Shown in pieces: positions 30,090 through 35,599 of a stretch of DNA of 35,599 bases. Source of the stretch: DATLFA01 sp039934635 (lineage in GTDB: Bacteria; Actinomycetota; Acidimicrobiia; Acidimicrobiales; WLNW01). The notes beneath the pieces were generated by a model, which did no database searches, was not told the origin of the DNA, and saw only the letters and a program-made list of their open reading frames with translations. The stretch's first letter is position 1. Each line of letters begins with the position of its first letter. Position numbers and translations under genes: made by a program. Where the stretch lies: positions 1-35,599 of the forward strand of contig JBDTLT010000036.1 of the NCBI GenBank assembly GCA_039934635.1. The letters run 5' to 3'.

Positions 30090-31074
30090 ACATCGCCCGC
30101 ACCGATTCGAACGACTCGATGCAGCGGCCGGCGCCGAGCACGACACATTCGAGTGGCGTATCGACGAGATGCACGGGCACGCCGGCCTCACGGCCGATGC
30201 GCGCGGCCAGGCCGCGTAGCATGCCGCCGCCACCGACGAGCTGTATGCCTTCGACGAGAAGATCTTGCGCCAGCTCCGGTGGCGCCTGTGCCAGACATGC
30301 GAGCACCGAGTCGACCATCGACGTGACGACCTCGTCGATCGCTTCTCGGATCTCTTCGGGAGTGAGCACAACGGTCTTGGGTAGGCCACTCATCAACTCG
30401 CGGCCGCGCACTTCGGCACGGACCTCGTCTTCGGTACGAGCCGCCGAACCCAGCACGATCTTGATGTCTTCTGCGGTGCGTTCACCGATGGCGATGCCGT
30501 AGACGCGCCGCACGTAGCTCTGAATGGCAGCGTCGATATCGAATGAACCGACGCGCACGGCTTGAATCGCGACGATGCCGCCCAACGAAATCAGTGCAGT
30601 TTCGGTGGTGCCCCCGCCGATATCGACGACCATGTTGCCGACCGGTTCGTGGATCGGCAGACCAGCACCGATCGCCGCCGCCATCGGCTGCTCGATCAGT
30701 TGCGCGTCAGCCGCGCCGGCGCGGCGCGCGGCTTCTTTCACGGCGCGCCGTTCGACGGCCGTGATGGCCGACGGCACACAGATCACCACGCGGGGCCGAT
30801 TGAAACGGCTGACGCCGACTCGCTGCAAGAGCAGTCGAATCATGCGTTGCGTGACTTCGAAGTCGGTGATCGCGCCCTTGCGCAACGGACGTACGGCAAC
30901 GATGTAGCTCGGGGTGCGCCCGATCATCTGCCACGCTTCGTGGCCCATTGCCAATACTTCGCCGGTGCGGCTGTTGAGCGCGATGACCGACGGCTCGTTC
31001 AATACGATGCCTTCACCGCGGGCATAGACCAACGTGTTGGCGGTGCCCAGATCAATCGCGAGGTCACGAGCCAG
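30061..31074 (-). CDS. mreB: rod-shape determining actin MreB, probable CTG start
   Basis: Bacterial actin that organises cell-wall synthesis along the membrane. Family sequence runs through the whole 337 residues: phosphate-1 loop AIDLGTANT (6-14), YARGEGIVLNEPSVIALN, phosphate-2 VVDIGGGTTE, the adenosine loop VGGGGMLRG and the C-terminal LGAGRCIESFE. The usual N-terminus MARDLAIDLG is reproduced only if translation starts at CTG 31074 (LARDLAIDLG); the first TTG, at 31032, would remove the phosphate-1 loop. AGGT lies six bases before the CTG. The start overlaps the end of the small membrane protein gene by 11 bases, so coupling may support the rare start codon. No mreC or mreD is adjacent. 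Converges with the HEAT gene. Confidence 0.93.
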   Translation of the reverse strand: MARDLAIDLGTANTLVYARGEGIVLNEPSVIALNSRTGEVLAMGHEAWQMIGRTPSYIVAVRPLRKGAITDFEVTQRMIRLLLQRVGVSRFNRPRVVICVPSAITAVERRAVKEAARRAGAADAQLIEQPMAAAIGAGLPIHEPVGNMVVDIGGGTTETALISLGGIVAIQAVRVGSFDIDAAIQSYVRRVYGIAIGERTAEDIKIVLGSAARTEDEVRAEVRGRELMSGLPKTVVLTPEEIREAIDEVVTSMVDSVLACLAQAPPELAQDLLVEGIQLVGGGGMLRGLAARIGREAGVPVHLVDTPLECVVLGAGRCIESFESVRAMFMDARPRAR

Positions 31075-31315
31075 AAGCCGACCTGCCTTGTTGATGTGTC
31101 TCGTCGTCGCTCGAGGTCTCGATCAGCGTTACGCCCCGCGATTCGTAACGACGATCCGATGCCCGCTGCGTTGCCTGCGACAACGCGTGCAGCTGCGACG
31201 AGAACTCTCCGTAGCTGTTGCGCGCCCGCCGAGGTCGGCTGAGAATGACGACCAGTAGGCCGAGCACGATGCTCGAACCCAACGCGGCTGCAAGAAACAA
31301 GACTGCGTTACTCAT
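31064..31315 (-). CDS. small single-pass membrane protein between moaE and mreB
   Basis: An 83-residue protein with one N-terminal membrane helix (VLFLAAALGSSIVLGLLVVI, residues 5-24), then a basic stop-transfer stretch (RPRRAR) and a hydrophilic tail of about 50 residues (SQLHALSQATQRASDRRYES, ending ETHQQGRSASGS). No family is recognised. ATG 31315 lies inside the end of moaE (8-base overlap), with the G-rich GGGGGG about seven bases upstream as a ribosome site. Its stop codon overlaps the mreB start by 11 bases. The tight overlaps suggest it is co-translated with mreB; a role as a membrane partner of MreB is speculation. Confidence 0.8.
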   Translation of the reverse strand: MSNAVLFLAAALGSSIVLGLLVVILSRPRRARNSYGEFSSQLHALSQATQRASDRRYESRGVTLIETSSDDETHQQGRSASGS

Positions 31316-31790
31316 GCAATCGCCCCCCTAGTCGATCGACCTCGGTGATGTGTTGTGGTTCGAGACCCCAACTGGTACCGCCCGACCATTCTTCGCGCTT
31401 CCAGATCGGAACAGTGGCTTTCAACGCATCGATGCAGAACCGGGCAGCGGCGAATGCCTCGTCGCGGTGCGGCGCAGAGACCACCGCGATCACCGCGGAT
31501 TCGCCGACGGGCACCACGCCCGTGCGGTGGATCAGCGCGATGCGGCGAAGCGTCGTCCACCGGATGCGGGCGTCGTCCGCGATGGCGCTCAACCGGGGTA
31601 CGACCTGTTCGTCGTAGGCCTCGTACTCGAGGACCTCGACCCCTTCGCGCCCGGGTGAGTGGTCTCGGGCCGTGCCGGAGAACAACACGACAGCCCCGCA
31701 GTCGGGGCGGATCGCCCACTCGTAGGCAGCGGCAACCGGCAAAACGCCATCGGCCAATCCAAGCCACGTATCGTCGGTCGGCGCCAGCAC
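31308..31790 (-). CDS. moaE: molybdopterin synthase catalytic subunit MoaE
   Basis: Transfers sulfur from MoaD thiocarboxylate to cyclic pyranopterin phosphate, forming molybdopterin. The 160-residue protein has the MoaE core: GAVVLFSGTARDHSPGR, VEVLEYEAYDEQ, RIALIHRTGVVPVGESAV, and the active-site segment DALKATVPIWKREEW with the two conserved lysines (matching K119 and K126 of E. coli). GTG 31790 is chosen because TACCAT lies six bases before it, the leaderless spacing; the open frame upstream to 31877 is unlike the family. No other molybdenum-cofactor gene is in the window. It heads an overlapping operon with a small membrane protein and mreB, an unusual combination. Confidence 0.94.
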   Translation of the reverse strand: MLAPTDDTWLGLADGVLPVAAAYEWAIRPDCGAVVLFSGTARDHSPGREGVEVLEYEAYDEQVVPRLSAIADDARIRWTTLRRIALIHRTGVVPVGESAVIAVVSAPHRDEAFAAARFCIDALKATVPIWKREEWSGGTSWGLEPQHITEVDRLGGRLHE

Positions 31791-31796
31791 GCCACC

Positions 31797-31802
31797 ATGG
31801 TA
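31797..31802 (-). promoter_or_regulatory. -10 box for leaderless moaE operon
   Basis: TACCAT on the minus strand lies six bases before the GTG at 31790. The identical hexamer at identical spacing precedes the Zincin_2 gene at 34236. No Shine-Dalgarno sequence. Confidence 0.5.
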
Positions 31803-31940
31803 CGGCTCATCGAGGGGGCCGACGCCAGCCGACGCTCTGACCCTGCGCTCTGGGGGCCGCTCGGGCCGGCTCCCCACTCAGATGGCCGCTCGGGCTCGGA
31901 ACATTCACGGCCCCGCGGCCGCCGACGACCGCAGCATCAG

Positions 31941-31946
31941 TAATCT
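31941..31946 (+). promoter_or_regulatory. -10 box for leaderless HtrA-like gene
   Basis: TAATCT lies eight bases before the GTG at 31955; no Shine-Dalgarno sequence and no clear -35 box. It shares the 164-base divergent gap 31791-31954 with the moaE promoter. Confidence 0.45.
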
Positions 31947-31954
31947 CGCATCTT

Positions 31955-33088
31955 GTGCGGAGCAACGACGACGACGACGTGCCGGCCTTTCGGCCTCCGC
32001 CCCCTCTCGACGATCGCCTCTGGCGCCACCCGAGCGAAGTCACCTCCGCGGTTCGGCAGCCGTCGTGGAGCGCTCGCCACTCGTTCGGGCTCGCCGCACT
32101 GTCCGCGTTGGGCGGCGCGTTGTTCACCAGCGCGCTGTGGCTGGCGTTCGCCGCGCCCGACAACACGTCCGTGCGCGTCAAAGAGCAAGTCGCTCTCGCG
32201 CCCGTCATCGCCGTGCAACCGAAGCTCGTCAGTACCGACGATTGGTCGACCGAAGTCAGCACCCGCGCCAGCAACGCACTGTTCTCGGTCGAAGTCCACG
32301 CCGGCTCGACGACCCGCACGGGCGCCGCGCTGGCCGTCATCGACGATGGCCACTTGGTCGTTCCGGCGCATCTGTTGATCGATGCCAAGTCGGTTTTCGT
32401 GATCACACGCGAAGGGTCGCGGTTGCCAGCCACGATCACCGGCGTCGATACGGTCAACGACATCGGTGTGATCAAGGTCGGCGTGCCCCTGCCGATCGCG
32501 GTGGTGAGTCGCATCGTGACGCCCGACGTCGGCCAGACCATTGCGCTCGTCGGTGCCGACGGCACGAGTCGTCCCGTCTGGCAGACGAGCGTGCTCTCGG
32601 TCGACCAACGCGCCCCACTCTCGAGTTCCAGACAAGCACTGTTTCGCGTCGACGCCTCGATCGATCCGAGCGCCGATGGCGGCGCGGTCGTCGACGCTAC
32701 GGGGGCAGTGGTCGGTATCGCAACGATTCCACCGCAGGCGTCTGCCCGAGACGGATTCGCCATCCCGATGAGCCTCGCCCGATCGATTGCATGGGACTTG
32801 ATCAATTCGGGCACCACGACGTATCCGTCGCTCGGGTTCGACGGCGCTCGTACCGAGGGCGTCAGAGATCGTGACGCCGGCGTCCGAGTGCTCAACACGA
32901 CTGGCCCGGCGACGATCGCCGGTCTTCAAAAAGACGACATCGTCACTGCGGCCGACGGCACCCCGATGACGTCCATGGCCGCGCTGATCATGCACGCACG
33001 CGAACGCGGCGCCGGCAACCCGGTTGTGCTCGACGTGTTACGCAAAGAAAAACAGATCTCGATCACGCTGACCCTGTCGAGCAACTGA
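31955..33088 (+). CDS. HtrA-like membrane protein with PDZ, catalytic Ser replaced by Asp
   Basis: A 377-residue protein: cytoplasmic tail with DDRLWRHPSEV (residues 19-29, common in actinobacterial HtrA-like proteins), one membrane helix (~44-66), a trypsin-like domain (~95-285) and a C-terminal PDZ domain (~300-375, with GLQKDDIVTAADG). In the protease domain His139 (VVPAHLL) and Asp169 (VNDIGVIKV) are kept, but the GNSGG serine motif reads SADGG, placing Asp241 where the nucleophile should be. It is therefore probably not a serine protease and may be a binding or chaperone-like pseudoprotease. GTG 31955 follows the TAATCT box. It converges with the SDR gene 25 bases away. Confidence 0.88.
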   Translation: MRSNDDDDVPAFRPPPPLDDRLWRHPSEVTSAVRQPSWSARHSFGLAALSALGGALFTSALWLAFAAPDNTSVRVKEQVALAPVIAVQPKLVSTDDWSTEVSTRASNALFSVEVHAGSTTRTGAALAVIDDGHLVVPAHLLIDAKSVFVITREGSRLPATITGVDTVNDIGVIKVGVPLPIAVVSRIVTPDVGQTIALVGADGTSRPVWQTSVLSVDQRAPLSSSRQALFRVDASIDPSADGGAVVDATGAVVGIATIPPQASARDGFAIPMSLARSIAWDLINSGTTTYPSLGFDGARTEGVRDRDAGVRVLNTTGPATIAGLQKDDIVTAADGTPMTSMAALIMHARERGAGNPVVLDVLRKEKQISITLTLSSN

Positions 33089-33089
33089 A

Positions 33090-33107
33090 CGGTCGAGCGG
33101 CTGACCG
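33090..33107. terminator. small hairpin between convergent genes
   Basis: CGGTC (33090-33094) and GACCG (33103-33107) form a 5-bp stem (six with a wobble) in the 25-base gap between the convergent HtrA-like and SDR genes. There is no T run in either direction; a weak bidirectional terminator at most. Confidence 0.3.
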
Positions 33108-33113
33108 CCCCAT

Positions 33114-34169
33114 TCACCCGCGCCCGGCGCTCGAGCGACGACGTCGCCGGGTGCGAACGATGAGTGCGGTGGTCACTGCCGCGATTGTGGCCACGACGCC
33201 GCCGGCGACGCCGAGCGCAATTTGCTGGCGGCGGCGCGACGTGAGCTTGTCGAGCGGCGTCGGCTGGTGGCCGAGAACGTAGGCCTCTTCGTTGGTGTTC
33301 GCCGCCTGCCACCCGAGCGAACGCAGACGATCGTTGCCGACCACCCACGGATGCACGGTGTAGGGCACGAGTCCCGGGGGTGCGCCGGCCAACCCGAAGC
33401 GCCACCTGATCTTGGCCAGCGCGTCGACGGCCCAGCGCGGCAACATCGGGCGCGGGCCGGGATACGCCAGCAGGCCGAGTGCCTCGGGCGAGATCCAACC
33501 GTCGGGGGCAACGTTGAGCACTCCGTCGATGTGCGCGCGCAGCGCCACGATCACTGCCTCGACGAGGTCGTCGACATGCAGGTACTGCGCAGGCGCATCG
33601 CCTTCGTCGGTACGCACCGTCGCGACAGATCGCAGCAGGCGGGCAGAACGACTCGGCTGTTCGTCGGCGACGAGAGGCACCGGCCGTAGGACGGCCAGCG
33701 TCGCGTTCGCGTTGTCGGCGCGCCATTCAAAGGCTCGCCGTTCGAGTTCGGCGTGGTAGACGGCGAAGGCGAAATCCGGATTGGGCCGAACGGGAGCTTC
33801 TTCGGTCAACGGCACGGCGTTGTTCGGCCACGCGCCGTAGACCATCGCGGTCGACAAGATGATGGCGTGCGCGACGCCACTCTCACCCGCCGCGGCGAAC
33901 ACCCGCTCGGCGACCGCGAGCGGACCCGCGCTGTTCTCGGTCGACGGTGCGTCTGCCGGAAACGGCGATCCGAGATGGACGATCGCGTCGGCGCCGGCGA
34001 AAAGGGGGCCCAATTTGGCGGTGGCGAGGTCGACGACTCGATGATCGACCTCGGGCGCCGTGACGACACGGTCCTTGTCGAGGGCCAGAACCGAGACGCC
34101 GCTCTCGGCCAACCGCCGGCACAGCCGAGAGCCGATCGAACCCGCGGCTCCGGTGACGATGACCTTCAT
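33114..34169 (-). CDS. atypical extended SDR (NAD-dependent epimerase family) with C-terminal membrane helix
   Basis: A 351-residue protein with a Rossmann start MKVIVTGAAGSIGSRL (NAD(P) loop residues 7-13), an acidic residue in LALDKD ending strand 2, VHLGSPFP, and LSTAMVYGAWP in strand 5, as in nucleoside-sugar epimerases. The usual YxxxK motif appears as FAVYH before AELERR, so the catalytic Tyr and Lys seem lost. The C-terminus adds a membrane helix (ALGVAGGVVATIAAVTTALI, ~320-340) and an Arg-rich tail, anchoring it to the membrane with the enzyme part in the cytoplasm. ATG 34169 is the third of three tandem ATG copies and the only one leading into the family frame. Function unknown; NAD-sensing or a reduced activity is possible. 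Confidence 0.88.
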   Translation of the reverse strand: MKVIVTGAAGSIGSRLCRRLAESGVSVLALDKDRVVTAPEVDHRVVDLATAKLGPLFAGADAIVHLGSPFPADAPSTENSAGPLAVAERVFAAAGESGVAHAIILSTAMVYGAWPNNAVPLTEEAPVRPNPDFAFAVYHAELERRAFEWRADNANATLAVLRPVPLVADEQPSRSARLLRSVATVRTDEGDAPAQYLHVDDLVEAVIVALRAHIDGVLNVAPDGWISPEALGLLAYPGPRPMLPRWAVDALAKIRWRFGLAGAPPGLVPYTVHPWVVGNDRLRSLGWQAANTNEEAYVLGHQPTPLDKLTSRRRQQIALGVAGGVVATIAAVTTALIVRTRRRRRSSAGRG

Positions 34170-34195
34170 GCCATGACCTTCATCGCATGACCTTG
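34159..34195. repeat. 14-bp tandem repeat over the SDR start
   Basis: ATGACCTTCATGCC (34159-34172), ATGACCTTCATCGC (34173-34186) and a partial third copy ATGACCTTG (34187-34195). On the minus strand each copy gives AAGGTCAT, multiplying the start region. The two upstream ATGs are followed at once by stops (ATG CGA TGA and ATG GCA TGA). Confidence 0.85.
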
Positions 34196-34223
34196 GCGGT
34201 ACCAATTTGTCCTCGCACGCCCC

Positions 34224-34229
34224 TACCAT
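34224..34229 (+). promoter_or_regulatory. -10 box for leaderless Zincin_2 gene
   Basis: TACCAT lies six bases before the ATG at 34236, the same hexamer and spacing as at moaE. No Shine-Dalgarno sequence. Confidence 0.5.
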
Positions 34230-34235
34230 GCCGCT

Positions 34236-35450
34236 ATGAGCGACGAAGGTCCATTCGGAGACGACGCGATGCCGTTCCCGCCGCAGATGCTCTCCGAGCT
34301 CATGCGGATGATGCAGGCGACCGGCCCCATCAGCTGGGACACCGCCAAACAGCTCGCCACGACGATCGCCACCCAAGGTACCAGCGAGCCCAATGTCGAT
34401 CCGAGCGAACGCATCGCCATCGAAGAGCTCGCGCGAGTCGCCGACCTCCACGTGCAGAACACCACGGGTCTCACCACGATCGTCGATGGGCGCCCACCCG
34501 TCATCGCCGCGGTCAATCGATCGACATGGGCGATGCGCACGCTCGACACTTATCGACCGCTGCTCGAGACACTCGGAGAATCCATCGCTCGCGTGTCACG
34601 CGAAAGCATGCCCGGCCCCGACGAGCTAACCGACCCGTCGCTGGCCTGGCTCACGCCGATGATGCGCGCGCTCAATCCGATGCTGCTCGGTCTCACGGCC
34701 GGCTCGATGGTCGGGCACCTCGCGAGCCGATCGTTGGGTACTTACGACCTTCCCGTCCCGCGCCGACCCAACAACGAAGTGATGATCGTCGTGCCCAACC
34801 TCGACGCGTTCGGCAACGATTGGTCGCTGCCGCACGACGAGTTGCGACTGTGGATCTGCGTGCACGAGCTCGTGCACCACGCCGTGCTGTCGCTGCCCCA
34901 TGTGCACGAACGCATCAGCTCATTGCTGCTCGAGCATGCGTCGGCATTCACCGCCGATCACAGCGCGTTGCAGGAGCGGCTCGGAGAGCTCGACATCACC
35001 AGTTTGTTGCAGGGGCAGGGGCCCGATTCGCTCGAAGACATGCAGCGCATCATCGGTGACCCCGAGGTCGTTCTCGGTGCAGTGCAGTCACCGGCACAGC
35101 GCGCGTTACTACCCCACCTCGAGGCGGTCATCTGCGCGGTCGTCGGCTACGTCGATCACACGATGGATTCGATCGGCGCCCAGCTCATCAGCTCCTACAA
35201 CATGTTGACCGAAGCGCTGAGGCGACGACGCGTCGAAGCCGACGCGTCCGATCGTTTCGTCGAGAAGATACTCGGGTTCAACTTGACCCAACAGCAATAC
35301 GACCGTGGTCGGCACTTCATCGACGGCATCGTCGAGCGCGGCGGCCCCGAGGCGCTGCCGCAATTGTGGGACAGCGCGCGCACGTTGCCCACGCCGTCCG
35401 AGATCGATGCGCCCGGCTTGTGGCTGGCTCGCATCGAGCTGCCCGACTGA
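34236..35450 (+). CDS. Zincin_2 family (DUF2342-type) putative zinc metalloprotease
   Basis: A 404-residue protein with the zinc-protease motif HELVH (His210, Glu211, His214) in LRLWICVHELVHHAV. The family is actinobacterial and sometimes labelled F420-biosynthesis-associated because of gene neighbourhood; activity has not been clearly shown. Other landmarks are the N-terminal ISWDTAKQLATTIAT, AAVNRSTWAMRTLDTY, the GLTAGSMVGHLASRSLGTYD segment before the zinc site, and LLGFNLTQQQYDRGRHFID near the C-terminus (with ILGFNL in this copy). No signal peptide is present, so it is cytoplasmic. ATG 34236 follows TACCAT at leaderless spacing. It is divergent from the SDR gene with 66 bases between. 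Confidence 0.93.
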   Translation: MSDEGPFGDDAMPFPPQMLSELMRMMQATGPISWDTAKQLATTIATQGTSEPNVDPSERIAIEELARVADLHVQNTTGLTTIVDGRPPVIAAVNRSTWAMRTLDTYRPLLETLGESIARVSRESMPGPDELTDPSLAWLTPMMRALNPMLLGLTAGSMVGHLASRSLGTYDLPVPRRPNNEVMIVVPNLDAFGNDWSLPHDELRLWICVHELVHHAVLSLPHVHERISSLLLEHASAFTADHSALQERLGELDITSLLQGQGPDSLEDMQRIIGDPEVVLGAVQSPAQRALLPHLEAVICAVVGYVDHTMDSIGAQLISSYNMLTEALRRRRVEADASDRFVEKILGFNLTQQQYDRGRHFIDGIVERGGPEALPQLWDSARTLPTPSEIDAPGLWLARIELPD

Positions 35451-35474
35451 AGCTCCCGCCCGCCCCGCCGGGCA

Positions 35475-35599
35475 CTATTCGAACAGCTCGAGTTGATCGT
35501 CGGGAGACTGTGGCGCGCGCCGGGCCCGCCGCGGTGGGCGTCGAGGCCCCCAGCGGCGAGTCGCTTCGGCGGGCGGAGCGAGGACCGGGGCCGCCGCGG
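35475..35599 (-). CDS. C-terminal end of an unidentified protein with beta-clamp-like QLELF motif
   Basis: Reading the minus strand into the window gives 40 codons and a TAG stop at 35477-35475. The visible tail is Ala/Pro/Arg-rich (PPRRARRAPQSPDD) and ends QLELFE. QLELF fits the beta-sliding-clamp binding consensus QL(S/D)LF, which in Y-family polymerases and other replication or repair enzymes often sits at the extreme C-terminus after a flexible linker. The catalytic part is outside the window, so the protein cannot be identified. The alternative is a chance open frame in GC-rich sequence, but the 24-base convergent gap to the Zincin_2 stop and the motif support a gene. Confidence 0.55.
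   Translation of the reverse strand, partial: AAAPVLAPPAEATRRWGPRRPPRRARRAPQSPDDQLELFE

Noticed and set aside
31032..31034. TTG as start of mreB
   Set aside because: It would remove the DLGTANT phosphate loop essential to actin-fold proteins; the codons upstream match the MreB N-terminus.
31791..31877. N-terminal extension of MoaE to an upstream start at 31877
   Set aside because: The added residues are Arg/Pro-rich and unlike MoaE, and the TACCAT box with correct spacing points to GTG 31790.

Overview
This 35.6 kb window is chromosomal DNA from a high-GC bacterium, most likely an actinobacterium of the class Acidimicrobiia (inferred from gene content, not from a marker gene). Pointers to this are an F420-type luciferase-like oxidoreductase, a UPF0182 membrane protein, a Zincin_2 (DUF2342-type) HExxH protein, a DivIVA-domain protein, an HTTM protein, a YlbL-type PDZ/Lon protein, and also MreB and a class I PHA synthase. 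No rRNA, tRNA, CRISPR array, insertion sequence or prophage was seen. Coding density is high and genes lie on both strands, many overlapping by a few bases.

Region 1 (1-6140) is a polyhydroxyalkanoate (PHA) storage locus behind a truncated alpha/beta hydrolase: class I PHA synthase with a histone-like basic N-terminal extension (719-2746), PhaZ-like depolymerase (2768-3481), small phasin-like protein (3594-3875), 3-hydroxybutyryl-CoA dehydrogenase (4070-4933), XRE regulator (4942-5367) and crotonase (5367-6140). The last three are tightly coupled. A stable cUUCGg hairpin lies in the leader of the dehydrogenase gene.

Region 2 (6171-13606) holds housekeeping and stress genes: cyclophilin, a tiny zinc-ribbon protein, a CAP-domain lipoprotein, L-2-hydroxyglutarate oxidase, 1-Cys peroxiredoxin, and a 1169-residue cyclase/AAA ATPase/TPR signalling protein.

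Region 3 (13775-22473) has an ABC ATPase with its FtsX/MacB-type permease, an orphan LuxR-type regulator with a degenerate receiver behind a perfect 15-bp-stem inverted repeat, endonuclease VIII, an HTTM membrane protein with a small partner, a hypothetical gene, an F420-type oxidoreductase, a decayed DUF2461 remnant and a coiled-coil protein.

Region 4 (22504-35599) is envelope, division and shape related: UPF0182, a DivIVA protein carrying a phage-head-morphogenesis-like C-terminus, a YlbL-like protease, a HEAT-repeat protein, a moaE / small membrane protein / mreB overlapping operon in which mreB seems to start at CTG, an HtrA-like protein that has lost its catalytic serine, an atypical membrane-anchored SDR, a Zincin_2 protein, and the C-terminus of a protein ending in a beta-clamp-like QLELF motif.

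A recurring feature is a TAnnnT box 6-8 bases before start codons with no Shine-Dalgarno sequence, suggesting widespread leaderless transcription. Other genes (phasin, hbd, lhgO, peroxiredoxin, HEAT, ABC ATPase) carry clear Shine-Dalgarno sites, so both modes appear to coexist.
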